From IMG/VR virus record IMGVR_UViG_3300034682_000435, positions 1 through 38,831 of that record: 38,831 bases of DNA; one strand, written 5' to 3'. The stretch comes from a virus. Below the pieces are notes generated by a model, which worked only from the letters and a program-made list of their open reading frames with translations, searched no databases and was not told where the DNA came from. Every line of letters starts with the position of its first letter. Position 1 is the first letter of the stretch. A program made the translations under genes and the position numbers. Positions 9,099 to 17,865 of this stretch are shown piece after piece.

Positions 9099-9614
9099 TC
9101 AGAGGCCCAGGGCGTTGCGGTGCTCTTCCATCAGGTCCACGCCATCAACGATTTCAATCATGTTGATCACATCAACCTCATAGAGCACCTCGCCGTTAAT
9201 GGTCAGCTTCGCGTAGCTGTTGGTGCTGCTGACTTTTGTGGTGTTGCTCTCGCCGGTTTTCCATTCGCCGGAATCGACCTCTTTATGTCGCCCGCGCACA
9301 ACCAGCTCAACGGCCTGCACTTCTCCGGTATCGTCACGCTGAATGGAGCCGGTGAAACGCAGCTGGATGCCGTCAACGGTGGCTTTACCCATCTGCTTGA
9401 ATAACAGCAGTTCGGTGCCGCCGATAGAAAATTCCGTGTCCAGCGCGCCATCATCCAGCCCCAGATCAATATCCGCCGAACCGGGCATACCGCCGCCGCG
9501 ATACTTTTCAAACTTGCGGCCAAATTTAGGCAGGGTCAGGGACTCAACAATCCCCTGATAGTTATTCCCGTCGTTAAACAGGTTCAGGTGTTTTAACTTG
9601 CGTGGTAAAGCCAT
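9099..9614 (-). CDS. FII: major tail tube protein gpFII
   Basis: A 171-aa tail tube protein of the contractile tail (P2 FII family): MALPRKLKHLNLFNDGNNYQ, then VESLTLPKFGRKFEKYRGGGMPGSADIDLGLDDG. It directly follows the sheath gene, with 9 bases between the stop of FI and the start of FII. Confidence 0.95.
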   Translation of the reverse strand: MALPRKLKHLNLFNDGNNYQGIVESLTLPKFGRKFEKYRGGGMPGSADIDLGLDDGALDTEFSIGGTELLLFKQMGKATVDGIQLRFTGSIQRDDTGEVQAVELVVRGRHKEVDSGEWKTGESNTTKVSSTNSYAKLTINGEVLYEVDVINMIEIVDGVDLMEEHRNALGL

Positions 9615-9623
9615 TTTGTCCCC

Positions 9624-10796
9624 TTACGCGCTGACCTGGCTGGAGAAATCCAGCAGATACTGATCGGTGATGCGCTGGCGCAGCATCAGGTTTTCCAGAG
9701 GTGGTACCGGCGTATAGTCGTAATCGATAGTTAGCTTCCCGGCTTTCAGGGAATCCTTATCGTTTACGGACTCATCCAGCCAGCAGTCGGCGCCGATGAT
9801 GTAGCCCTGCGTTTTCAGGTTGCGCAGTTTGGCGCGAATACCTTCGATAATGTCGCGGGCCAGTGACGGGTTAAGCACGCCATCCACCGCCCACATATGC
9901 GCTTCGGCGATGGTGTCAGCCAGTACCTGCGCGGTACGGGTGTAGTTTTCAAAGGCAAACAGAGGATCGTCACTGAGGCAGCGGGAACCCCAGAAGCGAA
10001 AACCGTCTTTGCGGATCAGCGTGGTGACATCGTTCTGGTTCAGCAGCCCCGCATCGGTTGCCGGGTCCTGCAAATCCCAGAACACATCCGCAGAAATGCC
10101 GGTGACGCCGTTCACGCCTACGTTGGACAGGGATTTGTGCCAGCCGGTCTGTTCGTCAATTTTGGCACGCAAGCCAAGCGCACGGGCTGAGGCGTAAGCC
10201 GTTGCGTCAGCATTCAGCACGGTGTCAAAACTGATGAAATCAGGCCAGATCAGCATTCCCTCACGCTGGCTAAAATTAGCGCGGTAGGCAATGGCCTCCT
10301 CTACCGTTTTGCAGCCGTAGGCTGACAGATAGGCGAACCCGCGCAAACTCTGCGCCACGCTCAGCAGCTCAGTGGCAACCGCCTGCGTGTCATGCCCCGG
10401 CACGCCCAGAATGCGCGGCTTAACGCCGAGCTGAGACTGCGCAGATAACAGCGCTTTCATACCCGTTTTTTTACCGTCAGCTGTCACGCCGCCGATAATG
10501 TTGGAGGTTGTCTCCGCTTCGGTTTCACCCTGTGCCACGCGCACAACGACGGTCACGGGTTTAGCTTGATCGGCAATTGCATCCAGCGAGCGGGCCAGCG
10601 TGCCAGACTCGCCTGCTTTACCGCTGGCGGTCAGCACGTCGGTGAGCAGGACCGGTTTATTGAGGGGGAACACGGACGCATCTGCATCATCGCCGGTACA
10701 GACCATACCGACAATTGCCGTGCTTACTGTTGAAATTGAGCGGGTGCCATCGTTGACCTCAACGACGCGCACACCGTGGTGATAATCCTTAGCCAT
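9624..10796 (-). CDS. FI: major tail sheath protein gpFI
   Basis: A 390-aa contractile sheath protein. The start is ATG at 10796 ([19 protein letters not shown]), with GAGAGG 7 bases upstream; the longer frame to 10889 runs through the promoter. Sheath hallmarks are the N-terminal [13 protein letters not shown] strand, the central [11 protein letters not shown]...[14 protein letters not shown] segment and a C-terminal LDFSSQVSA. It is the first gene of the FI-FII-E-T-U-D-ogr operon. Confidence 0.95.
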   Translation of the reverse strand: MAKDYHHGVRVVEVNDGTRSISTVSTAIVGMVCTGDDADASVFPLNKPVLLTDVLTASGKAGESGTLARSLDAIADQAKPVTVVVRVAQGETEAETTSNIIGGVTADGKKTGMKALLSAQSQLGVKPRILGVPGHDTQAVATELLSVAQSLRGFAYLSAYGCKTVEEAIAYRANFSQREGMLIWPDFISFDTVLNADATAYASARALGLRAKIDEQTGWHKSLSNVGVNGVTGISADVFWDLQDPATDAGLLNQNDVTTLIRKDGFRFWGSRCLSDDPLFAFENYTRTAQVLADTIAEAHMWAVDGVLNPSLARDIIEGIRAKLRNLKTQGYIIGADCWLDESVNDKDSLKAGKLTIDYDYTPVPPLENLMLRQRITDQYLLDFSSQVSA

Positions 10797-10869
10797 AAGG
10801 CAGCCTCTCCGATTTACAGGGGGAGTGCCTATGTTCTGGTTGATATGCGCGCGGCGCACGCGCCTGGCT

Positions 10870-10889
10870 ATGTGTGGGGAATGATACAA
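10870..10889 (-). promoter_or_regulatory. Ogr-type activator site of the F operon promoter
   Basis: TGT (10871-10873), 12 bases, then ACA (10886-10888). P2-family late promoters carry TGT-N12-ACA dyads centred near -55. That would place the start of transcription near 10824, leaving a leader of about 28 bases before FI. The spacing rule is established; the TSS is inferred. Confidence 0.68.
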
Positions 10890-10928
10890 TGAAAGGGGTC
10901 AAAAAATCCCCGCAGGTGCGGGGCATAT

Positions 10929-11327
10929 TCATTTCTCAGGGCGGCTGGGCCAGTTCACATCAGATGCAGCAGATATATCTACCGCGTCCAGCGCATCAAG
11001 ATAATCAAGCCATTCATTAAATGACTGCTTATCTGCATCCGACAGGCGTCCAAGTGCCAGTTTCGAAGGCCACTGGTTGCTATCAATATAATTATTGGCA
11101 TCGCTGATTAATTCCTGCTTATGGATTTCAGCTTGCTGAACAAGCTCATCGTGAGTAGGTTCAGGTTCTGGTGGTGCGGTAAACTTTTCGCCGTCATAAG
11201 CCCAACCAATACCGGCTAAAAGACCCTCTAAATTGACCACGGTGTAATCGTCAAATATATCTCCATGCTCATCCCAGATAACGACGTTTTCAACGACACC
11301 ATTTTTGATTAACGCATAATTTTGCAT
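10929..11327 (-). CDS. G: tail fibre assembly chaperone (Tfa / gpG family)
   Basis: A 132-aa Caudovirales tail-fibre assembly protein. The N-terminal MQNYALIKNGVVENVVIWDE and the C-terminal FNEWLDYLDALDAVD...VNWPSRPEK are typical. It helps fold or trimerise the fibre encoded just upstream; the genes abut at 11327. In P2 the same slot is gene G. Confidence 0.9.
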   Translation of the reverse strand: MQNYALIKNGVVENVVIWDEHGDIFDDYTVVNLEGLLAGIGWAYDGEKFTAPPEPEPTHDELVQQAEIHKQELISDANNYIDSNQWPSKLALGRLSDADKQSFNEWLDYLDALDAVDISAASDVNWPSRPEK

Positions 11328-13063
11328 CAGGCATACTCCTCAATGATGACAATTCCGTTACTGCCATGTCCACCCGCCGTTGCTGATGTGCCTTGTGCGT
11401 ACACAGTAACAGACCCGGCACCACCGGCGCCAAAGCCCCAACCATAACCGCCCTGTTGATTTGCGGTATAAGCCGAGCCGCCTGTTCCCAAAATTGAAGA
11501 ACCGCCATGACCACCTTTAGCTGTTCCTGTGGATAAAGACATCTGTCCGCCCCCCCCCTCTCCCGGAATTGAAATTAAAACATCGGTTCCGGTGCATTCT
11601 TTTCCAGAGTTGCCCAAATCAGATACAAGGCTGTTGTTAGCTGGCCCTGATGCCCCCATACCGCCGCCATCACCGCCTGGTGCTGTGATGTAACTACCAA
11701 ATGAGGATGAACCTCCGGCTGTTCCTGAACTTCCGGCAGCCCCAACTCCAGCACCCCCGACGATAACCACGACAGATAAGACTGAGGTGACATCAATCAA
11801 TGTCGTTTCACCATAACTGCCACCTCCACCTCCGCGCCCGGCTGCCAGATAGCCTGAAACGGTAGAGGCGGCAGCGCCCCCACCTGCACCACCTGCGCCA
11901 ACGAGTCTGACCCTAATAAACTTCGTACCTGCTGTTGGTGTGTATGTTCCACTCGCGGTGAATTTCTTAATACTGACGAGTCGACCAACCATCCCTGAAG
12001 AATTCACTAAACCAAGGTATTCGATAATCCCCATAGCGGTCTTTCCAGACAAGGTTGTCAGCGTGCCATCAAGTGGCTGCTTGCCTGCCAGCGCATTTGT
12101 CACGGTGGTGGCAAAATTAGGATCGTTTCCTAACGCCGCCGCCAGCTCATTCAGGGTATCAAGCGCCGCAGGTGATGAGCCAACAAGCGCAGCCAGAGCT
12201 GATTTAACGAAAGCAGTGGTGGCAATTTGCGTATTGTTGACAGTCTGTGCAGCTGTGGGTGCCGTCGGTGTTCCGGTCAGGGCCGGGCTTGCCAGTGGGG
12301 CTTTGAGTGCAAGCGCGTTATTTATAGTGGTGCTGAAATTAGGATCGTTGTTGATAGCCGCAGCAATTTCTTTCAGCGTGTCCAGCGTAGCCGGGGCACC
12401 ATTCACCAGGGCGATAAGAGCCGCCTGCACAAACGCAGTTGTGGCTAGCTGAGTGGTATTGTTACCTGCAGCCGCAGTTGGGGCTTTTGGGGTGCCGGTA
12501 AACGTCGGGCTGGCTTTTGGCGCATACTGCGTATGCGGATCAGCTGCAGCAAGATGCGCCGCCATCAGCTCATCTACATACACCTTCAGTTCCAGCACTT
12601 TGTCATCCACATATTTTCGGGTAGCCAGCACTACGGACGGATCAATTTTCAGCGTAATGTTATCGGTGCTGCTGGTAATCAGTACCATGCGCACTGTCTG
12701 CGTGCGGCCGCTTCCCTCTGCCAGCTGCGGCTTGTAGCTCTCCGGGCAGTTCCCCACTGCGATCAGCGCGCCCGTTTCATCAAACAGCCCAACCTCACGA
12801 ATCCACCAACCGCCCTCCGTTTCAGGAATCACCTGCTCAGCAATAATCTGGCTGCTGTTCTGCGGATCGATGTAAAGCATGTTCAGGTCAGCGCGCCGCT
12901 TTTCGGAAACCAGCTTCGTCTGTTGTGCGCTGGGAGTTGGAAGCACGCCGCCGCCATCCCCCACCGCCATCTGGGTAATTTTCAGCGGCACACCGAGCGC
13001 GGCAGCGCTTGCCAGTTTCGCCGCGCCAATATCCGTCAGCAGGGTATAAAATTTTGCGCTCAT
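11327..13063 (-). CDS. H: tail fibre protein gpH with glycine-rich adhesin-like tip
   Basis: A 578-aa receptor-binding fibre. Residues 1-150 match the conserved P2-type collar domain (MSAKFYTLLTDIGAAKLASA; ALGVPLKITQMAVGDGGG). Two tandem repeats of about 69 aa follow (GTPKAPTAAAGNNTTQLATTAF and GTPTAPTAAQTVNNTQIATTAF, about residues 190-330). Residues about 385-575 are extremely Gly/Ala/Ser-rich and aliphatic-poor, ending GSNGIVIIEEYA. This resembles polyglycine-helix adhesin domains such as phage S16 gp38; the comparison is by composition only. The variable tip probably sets host range. Confidence 0.9.
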   Translation of the reverse strand: MSAKFYTLLTDIGAAKLASAAALGVPLKITQMAVGDGGGVLPTPSAQQTKLVSEKRRADLNMLYIDPQNSSQIIAEQVIPETEGGWWIREVGLFDETGALIAVGNCPESYKPQLAEGSGRTQTVRMVLITSSTDNITLKIDPSVVLATRKYVDDKVLELKVYVDELMAAHLAAADPHTQYAPKASPTFTGTPKAPTAAAGNNTTQLATTAFVQAALIALVNGAPATLDTLKEIAAAINNDPNFSTTINNALALKAPLASPALTGTPTAPTAAQTVNNTQIATTAFVKSALAALVGSSPAALDTLNELAAALGNDPNFATTVTNALAGKQPLDGTLTTLSGKTAMGIIEYLGLVNSSGMVGRLVSIKKFTASGTYTPTAGTKFIRVRLVGAGGAGGGAAASTVSGYLAAGRGGGGGSYGETTLIDVTSVLSVVVIVGGAGVGAAGSSGTAGGSSSFGSYITAPGGDGGGMGASGPANNSLVSDLGNSGKECTGTDVLISIPGEGGGGQMSLSTGTAKGGHGGSSILGTGGSAYTANQQGGYGWGFGAGGAGSVTVYAQGTSATAGGHGSNGIVIIEEYA

Positions 13064-13665
13064 GGGTTCACTCTCATTGTGTCGATAACATGGACGGCGC
13101 CGCCCTCGTAGGCAGTGCCACCGGAAATGATGGTTTCGTTGATATACGGGTAAATCGTGATTTCTTCGCCGGTGTAAGTGGCAGCTCCCACAAAATATGG
13201 TCCGCTCGTCTGCAGGTTTATGGACATGCCGATCAGATGCCGGCTGCAGGGTTTGGCGTCACCAATCAGGCGCTCCAGCTCCAGATAGGTTTCCTCTGTT
13301 ATGCCCTGGTCCTGCACCCCAATATCCAGGCGAAACGTGCCCGGCGCCTCGCCGGTCTGCCACCATTCAATGATGCGGATCAGAAAGCCGAACGGCTCCA
13401 CCACACGCCGCACCGCGCTGGTTGTGCCTTTGTGCTGATGGATATAGAACGCATCCTGCACCACACGGCGCTTCACGCTCTCCGCCCATCCTTCGTCCCA
13501 GCGATCAACCGAAAAGGCCCACGCCAGATACGGCAGAAACTTGACCGGGCATGTTGCCGGGTTCCATAAATCCCGCAGCGGCACCTGCAGATCGGAAATG
13601 CCGCTGCAGGTCTGCGCCAGGCGGCGCTCAAGCGGCGATGAACCAGGAGGAAGCAGACTATTCAT
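13060..13665 (-). CDS. I: baseplate wedge/tail protein gpI
   Basis: A 201-aa P2 gpI homologue: RDLWNPATCPVKFLPYLAWAFSVDRWDEGW is the family signature, and the C-terminus is a variable strand-rich region. It overlaps gpJ by 8 bases and gpH by 4 bases, within the V-W-J-I-H-G operon. Confidence 0.93.
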   Translation of the reverse strand: MNSLLPPGSSPLERRLAQTCSGISDLQVPLRDLWNPATCPVKFLPYLAWAFSVDRWDEGWAESVKRRVVQDAFYIHQHKGTTSAVRRVVEPFGFLIRIIEWWQTGEAPGTFRLDIGVQDQGITEETYLELERLIGDAKPCSRHLIGMSINLQTSGPYFVGAATYTGEEITIYPYINETIISGGTAYEGGAVHVIDTMRVNP

Positions 13666-14566
13666 CCGTTCCCCCGTTGGTTACGCTCCATTCCGTACAT
13701 GAAGCGGCTTGTGTCTTATCCAGCACCACATCAGTGAGCGGCGAGGCCAGCTCAACACGCTGCACACCTTCAACATGCAGCGCGGCATAAATAGCACTGC
13801 GGCGAATATCACGCCCCAGCCTCGTCTGGCTGGCGATATATTTCTGCAGGCTGGCTTTTGCCGCCACCATCACCGGCTCAGCTTCTGGCCCCGGGTAAAG
13901 AAAGATCGTCGCATCCACGCTGTACGGAATGATTTCAGCGCTGCGCACCGTCAGACGGTCAGCAACCGGCCGCACGTTCTCACTGTTAAGCGCCTGTTCA
14001 ACCACAGCCAGCAGATCCGCCGCAGCCGTTCCGTCGCCCTCACGGCTCAGCACGGTAAGCACCACCTCAGCCGGGGCCGGGCTGGTTGCGCTGGCGTCAG
14101 CCACTCGCCCGTCAGCGCTTTTAGCGTGAAACTCGTAAGCTCCCGTTGGGCCTGCAACTGACAGCCCTTCAAAAGCTGCAGGAACACGCTGACGCAGAGC
14201 CTCATCACTTTCCATCACGGCAGCAACCGGCGGTACCGCGTCGTTATCTGCAGGAATAACCGTCAGACGTTTTACGTTGCAGTTACCGGCCAGCTGATCG
14301 AGATCACTCCCCATGGAATAAGCCACCATGACCGCCTGCGCCGCCTCGTTAATGCGCTGACGCAGGAGGATTTCACGATACGCATTTTCCTGCAGGAGCT
14401 TGGTCACGGGTTCAGACTCCAGCTCAAGCGTGCGCCTTACCGCGTCCTGCTCGTCTGCCGGATAAAGGGCTACAAACGCGGCTTTCCGTTCGTTTAGCAG
14501 CGTTTCAAAATCCGGCACATCCACTATCTGCGGGGCTGGCAGCTGGGAAAGGTCAATGACTGCCAT
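13658..14566 (-). CDS. J: baseplate wedge protein gpJ
   Basis: 302 aa, the same length as P2 gpJ. I start at ATG 14566 (MAVIDLSQLPAPQIVDVPDFE), which has AGGAG 6 bases upstream; the frame is open further to 14650 but lies inside gpW. A family motif is YREILLRQRINEAAQAVMVAYS...DLDQLA. It overlaps W (14553) and I (13665). Confidence 0.94.
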   Translation of the reverse strand: MAVIDLSQLPAPQIVDVPDFETLLNERKAAFVALYPADEQDAVRRTLELESEPVTKLLQENAYREILLRQRINEAAQAVMVAYSMGSDLDQLAGNCNVKRLTVIPADNDAVPPVAAVMESDEALRQRVPAAFEGLSVAGPTGAYEFHAKSADGRVADASATSPAPAEVVLTVLSREGDGTAAADLLAVVEQALNSENVRPVADRLTVRSAEIIPYSVDATIFLYPGPEAEPVMVAAKASLQKYIASQTRLGRDIRRSAIYAALHVEGVQRVELASPLTDVVLDKTQAASCTEWSVTNGGTDE

Positions 14567-14912
14567 TGTCTGCTCCTGTTGATACCGAAAGTGAAACCGG
14601 CGCGCCGTTATCACGCTGCCCGGTAAGCTCAACCACCATCGAACCATCAAAACTGCTGTTTATGGTGATGGAATCCAGGGTAAGCCGTGGCTCCCAGCGA
14701 CTCAGAGCCACATAGACCGCAGACATAACCTGCAGGCGCAGCGCCGGGTTCTGCGGCTGGTCTATCAGTTCAGACAGAAGCGAGCCGTATTCCCTCCGGG
14801 CAATGCGACTCCCCTGCGGGGTCAGCAGAATATCCCGGACCGACTGGCGCAGGTGGTCCGTGTCGGTAATGGCCCTGCCGTTGCCCTGACTCATGCCGAT
14901 ATACAGCGTCAT
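14553..14912 (-). CDS. W: baseplate wedge protein gpW
   Basis: A 119-aa gp25-like wedge protein: SVRDILLTPQGSRIARREYGSLLSELIDQP is the characteristic core, and P2 gpW is about 115 aa. The start overlaps the V stop by 4 bases (14909-14912). Confidence 0.95.
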   Translation of the reverse strand: MTLYIGMSQGNGRAITDTDHLRQSVRDILLTPQGSRIARREYGSLLSELIDQPQNPALRLQVMSAVYVALSRWEPRLTLDSITINSSFDGSMVVELTGQRDNGAPVSLSVSTGADNGSH

Positions 14913-15487
14913 ACCGGACCTCCCGATGTATCACCGCCGGACTTAACGCCGGTATGACCGTGTTTATCGACTACGATCCCGTTAGAACTCATGGCGCCGC
15001 CGCCCTGGGTGACGCCACCATTGATCACCACTTCGCTGTTTATGCGCGTGTTGCTTGCTTCCACAACAAATTCCCCCGTTTTCAGGGTTATGTTATCTGC
15101 AGCCTCGATCACCATGGATTTGATGCCCCGCACATGCCAGCGGCCGGTCGCTGGTTCATATTCAAACCAGCCACCGTCCGGGTATTCCGTTACACATCCG
15201 TCCACTGAGTCCGACGGCGGCGCGAACTGGTTAGAATAGATCGCAGGTAAGGCAAAAGCGGTTTCCAGATTGCCGCCCATACTCAGCACCACCACCTGCT
15301 CATCCGGCGACGGGCACCACCATGTACGGGCACCACCTGCGCGCAGTGTCAGCCAGTTAATCCAGTTGGTTTCAAGCTCGCCCACTTTCACCCGGCACAG
15401 CCAGTTTTCCCGGTCCACTTCGGTTACGGTGCCGGTGCGGATCAGGTTGGTGATAAGGCGCATGATTTCGGTTAGTTGTGCGTTCAT
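14909..15487 (-). CDS. V: baseplate spike protein gpV
   Basis: A 192-aa membrane-piercing spike at the tail tip. The N-terminal OB-fold (VTEVDRENWLCRVKVGELETNWINWLTLRAGG...WWCPSPDEQVVVLS) is followed by a beta-helix region. The tip sequence KHGHTGVKSGGDTSGGP carries the H-x-H motif that binds iron in P2 gpV. No clear Shine-Dalgarno precedes ATG 15487. The Ogr site at 15533-15552 predicts a transcription start almost at this codon. Confidence 0.95.
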   Translation of the reverse strand: MNAQLTEIMRLITNLIRTGTVTEVDRENWLCRVKVGELETNWINWLTLRAGGARTWWCPSPDEQVVVLSMGGNLETAFALPAIYSNQFAPPSDSVDGCVTEYPDGGWFEYEPATGRWHVRGIKSMVIEAADNITLKTGEFVVEASNTRINSEVVINGGVTQGGGAMSSNGIVVDKHGHTGVKSGGDTSGGPV

Positions 15488-15532
15488 AACGAAAGGTTGC
15501 CATCAGAGGGAAAAGGGAGGCAGCGTTGGGTT

Positions 15533-15552
15533 TTGTGCCATCGGTGACACAA
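15533..15552 (-). promoter_or_regulatory. Ogr-type activator site of the V operon promoter
   Basis: A TTGT-N12-ACAA dyad (TGT 15534-15536, ACA 15549-15551), with further symmetry GTG...CAC inside. A centre at -55 predicts transcription from about 15488, directly at the gpV start. Confidence 0.72.
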
Positions 15553-15555
15553 ATT

Positions 15556-16002
15556 TCACTCCGACAGCCAGCGCAACAGGGTGTCACGGGTGATGGTTTC
15601 TACCTCATCATTCACGCCTAAAAGACGGCGTGCCGGGTACCGGGCCTCCGGGCCGTTGCGCCTGACTCGCTCACGCAGACCATAATGGTGAACACGGGCG
15701 ATGCGCTGGACTTTCCCATCAAACTGCACGCTGGCAGAGTCCGCAGTGGCTGCGGTTTTCAGGTATTTAGTGGTGCGCAATTTGGCGAACATCTGGCGCT
15801 TGATGCGCCCCTTTTTACTTCTGGTCGTCACCCGGCGCGCCTCAAAGGCGGTGCCGTCTGGATTGCGCTGCAGCCTGATGTTTTGCTGTTGCGACCGGCG
15901 CAGCTCCTGCGCCAGTTGTCGCATCATACGGTTGCGGACTGCCGGTTCCAGATTCGCCAGCAGGGCCGCCAGCCAGTCATCCACCATCTGCAGGTCATCC
16001 AC
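15556..16002 (-). CDS. S: tail completion protein gpS
   Basis: A 148-aa P2 gpS homologue: LAALLANLEPAVRNRMMRQLAQELRRSQQQNIRLQ and a conserved HYGLRERVRRNGPEARYPARRLLG segment. It acts at the head-proximal end of the tail. Overlaps gpR by 8 bases. Confidence 0.93.
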   Translation of the reverse strand: MDDLQMVDDWLAALLANLEPAVRNRMMRQLAQELRRSQQQNIRLQRNPDGTAFEARRVTTRSKKGRIKRQMFAKLRTTKYLKTAATADSASVQFDGKVQRIARVHHYGLRERVRRNGPEARYPARRLLGVNDEVETITRDTLLRWLSE

Positions 16003-16426
16003 GTTTTACCGTCCACATTTCGTCGGGTACATCGGGTTCCGGCACCGCTTCTACGCTCGATACGGTGCCGTCTGTGCTGACAATCACGCGCTCCGTGAGC
16101 TGCAGATTGAGACTGAGATCACACAGATCGTTGCTCAGGATATCGACGTCAAAGGTAAAAAGTTTTTCGCGCAGCTCCGGGTTGTTGATGGCGTCCGGTT
16201 GATTGGTCATTAACCAGAGCAGCACGGGCGCCATCACTAAATTCTGGTTGCCGCTAAAATCTTCAATCACCACGTTCAGGGTGTAGCGATATTCCCATGA
16301 CATTGAACGGGCGCCGGTTGCGACCAGCGAACCGTTATCAACAAAAAGGTGCAGCTTGTCCGGGTTGTCACGGACATACGCCACCGATTTATTCAGGGCG
16401 TTGCGTAAGGACTGCGGCTTGTTCAC
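15995..16426 (-). CDS. R: tail completion protein gpR
   Basis: A 143-aa P2 gpR homologue: MNKPQSLRNALNKSVAYVRDNPDKLHLFVDNG and YTLNVVIEDFSGN. The start lies inside the end of lysC (38-base overlap), showing tight packing of the lysis and tail-completion genes. Confidence 0.92.
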   Translation of the reverse strand: MNKPQSLRNALNKSVAYVRDNPDKLHLFVDNGSLVATGARSMSWEYRYTLNVVIEDFSGNQNLVMAPVLLWLMTNQPDAINNPELREKLFTFDVDILSNDLCDLSLNLQLTERVIVSTDGTVSSVEAVPEPDVPDEMWTVKRG

Positions 16427-16679
16427 TGTCTCGCTCCTGACACGCTATGATCGTGTCCACTTTGTCGGCACATACTGCCCAGGCGGCCTCAGTCTCATCC
16501 AGCACCTGGTTCAAATCCCCATTACTGCGCGGCGCTGACCTGTCCAGGCGGCACTGCGTCACTTTTGGACAACCACTCACGGTAAGCTGCACCTCCGGCG
16601 AGGGCCGGGCGGTCCCGCAGCCGGATAATGTCAGCAGGCAAAGGAGTGTCAGCCCAGCGGCGTAAATCCTCGTTTTCAC
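16389..16679 (-). CDS. lysC: outer-membrane spanin lipoprotein LysC (Rz1-like)
   Basis: A 96-aa outer-membrane spanin subunit. The signal peptide MKTRIYAAGLTLLCLLTLSGC has a lipobox LSGC with Cys21 as the lipidation site, and the mature part is Pro/Gln-rich. It is nested in a different frame in the 3' part of lysB, as with Rz/Rz1. Together the two proteins fuse inner and outer membranes in the last step of lysis. Confidence 0.9.
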   Translation of the reverse strand: MKTRIYAAGLTLLCLLTLSGCGTARPSPEVQLTVSGCPKVTQCRLDRSAPRSNGDLNQVLDETEAAWAVCADKVDTIIACQERDSEQAAVLTQRPE

Positions 16680-16950
16680 GTTTTAGCTCCTCGATCCGGC
16701 GCTGGCGGCTCCGCAACAGCGCGGAAGTCTCCTCCGCTGCAGCATAAAGTTGCATCTGCGCCCGGCTGTTGGTTTCAGTAAGAATGGACAGGCTGATGAG
16801 CTGGCTGTTTTTCTTCGCCAGCTCCTGCTTGTTATTTTTAAGCGCCTCAGCCTGCGTCCCGATGGTGTGACCCGCATTGTTAAGCCGCCATGACTGCCAG
16901 CCCAGCAGTGCCAGCACCAGAGCCAGGATCACCGCCAGCGCGCGCGTCAT
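16522..16950 (-). CDS. lysB: inner-membrane spanin LysB (Rz-like)
   Basis: A 142-aa type II inner-membrane spanin: one N-terminal transmembrane helix (residues 4-18, LAVILALVLALLGWQ), then a long charged coiled-coil-like region (TIGTQAEALKNNKQELAKKN...RIEELKRENEDLRRW). P2 LysB is about 141 aa. The stop falls inside lysC, and its start overlaps the endolysin stop. Confidence 0.92.
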   Translation of the reverse strand: MTRALAVILALVLALLGWQSWRLNNAGHTIGTQAEALKNNKQELAKKNSQLISLSILTETNSRAQMQLYAAAEETSALLRSRQRRIEELKRENEDLRRWADTPLPADIIRLRDRPALAGGAAYREWLSKSDAVPPGQVSAAQ

Positions 16951-17462
16951 GCCCCTGCCCCTTTAAGACACCAGGCAAGCTCACGGGCGCGCCGGTTTTC
17001 CAGCCCTTTACTCCTTTGACCATTTACATAAATCCAGCGGGGGAGCTGGTTGCACGCCTGCCACCATTGCTGGCGATTGATGTAAGAAACCATTGTTGAC
17101 CGGCAGATTGCCCCCGTTCCGACATTAAAGCCGATACTGATCAGGGCATCGTAAACATGCTGAGGTGGATTAACCTGCAGGCAGGCTTCAATCCTTTTTT
17201 CCGTCAGCAACACGTTATTAATCAGCCCCTGCGCGGCCTGTCGCTCCGTTATGGTGTTGCCCGGCACTACCCCGGACGTATTTCCGATCCCGTCAGTCCA
17301 GACCCCGGCGCTGCACTGGTATGGCTGCAGGCGGCACCCTTCGAAATCAGCAATCAGTTTCAGCCCCTCAACGGAGGTATGAAGCGACTGAAAGCCCGGC
17401 AGCGTGGCGGCAATCGCCAGCACCGCGCCGACCAGGCAACGCTTAACGATTGAAGGACTCAT
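16947..17462 (-). CDS. SAR endolysin (glycoside hydrolase 24 muramidase)
   Basis: A 171-aa lysozyme that cuts peptidoglycan glycan strands. The weakly hydrophobic Gly/Ala-rich N-terminal segment after K7-R8 (CLVGAVLAIAATLPGF) is a signal-arrest-release domain. The catalytic pattern E-x8-(D/C)-x5-T is E41, C50 and T56. Cysteines C9, C43 and C50 mirror C13, C44 and C51 of phage P1 Lyz, whose catalytic Cys is held in a disulfide until the SAR segment leaves the membrane. It pairs with the small holin just upstream. P2 itself uses a cytoplasmic endolysin K and holin Y here, so this lysis cassette is a 186/P21-like alternative. Confidence 0.92.
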   Translation of the reverse strand: MSPSIVKRCLVGAVLAIAATLPGFQSLHTSVEGLKLIADFEGCRLQPYQCSAGVWTDGIGNTSGVVPGNTITERQAAQGLINNVLLTEKRIEACLQVNPPQHVYDALISIGFNVGTGAICRSTMVSYINRQQWWQACNQLPRWIYVNGQRSKGLENRRARELAWCLKGAGA

Positions 17463-17658
17463 ATTCCCCCCTGGATATTCTGCCGTCCCGCAGCAGTTGG
17501 TAGGCTTTCCAGCGTAAATAACAGGTCACCGCTGCAGTAATAATCCCCAGCGCAAGACCGGTAATGGTCGATACATCTTTAAGAGACAAATCGCCGAGCC
17601 AAGCCAGAAGCAGGGCAACGCAGTAAGTGATAAAGGCGCTGATTCGTTCAAGCGTCAT
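17443..17658 (-). CDS. class II holin (two transmembrane segments)
   Basis: A 71-aa holin: TM1 about residues 8-24 (AFITYCVALLLAWLGDL) and TM2 about residues 32-48 (ITGLALGIITAAVTCYL), then a basic C-terminus. Size, topology and the overlap with a SAR endolysin suggest a P21-type pinholin that depolarises the membrane and so frees the endolysin; the pinholin subclass is inference. Confidence 0.85.
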   Translation of the reverse strand: MTLERISAFITYCVALLLAWLGDLSLKDVSTITGLALGIITAAVTCYLRWKAYQLLRDGRISRGEYESFNR

Positions 17659-17661
17659 AGT

Positions 17662-17865
17662 TCAGTCCCATAACTGGACAGTCTGCGCAGTGGTTGACGC
17701 CGTAATGTCCGGCAGCTCCACCTGCAGCCCGTGCGGTAAAAAGGGGCCATATTCAGCCAGCCCCGGATTCGCCTGCAGCACCTGTTCAGTGACTCCCTGC
17801 GTGCGCCCGTAATGGCGCCAGCAGAGTGCGTCCACCGTGTCATACTGATGCGCACGCACTTTCAT
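17662..17865 (-). CDS. X: tail protein gpX (LysM-like)
   Basis: A 67-aa protein, the same length as P2 gpX. I chose ATG 17865 (MKVRAHQYDTVDALCWRHYGRT); the frame is open to 17934 but that part lies in gpL. VLQANPGLAEYGPFLPHGLQVELP is the LysM-like gpX signature. The start shares a base with the gpL stop. Confidence 0.94.
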   Translation of the reverse strand: MKVRAHQYDTVDALCWRHYGRTQGVTEQVLQANPGLAEYGPFLPHGLQVELPDITASTTAQTVQLWD

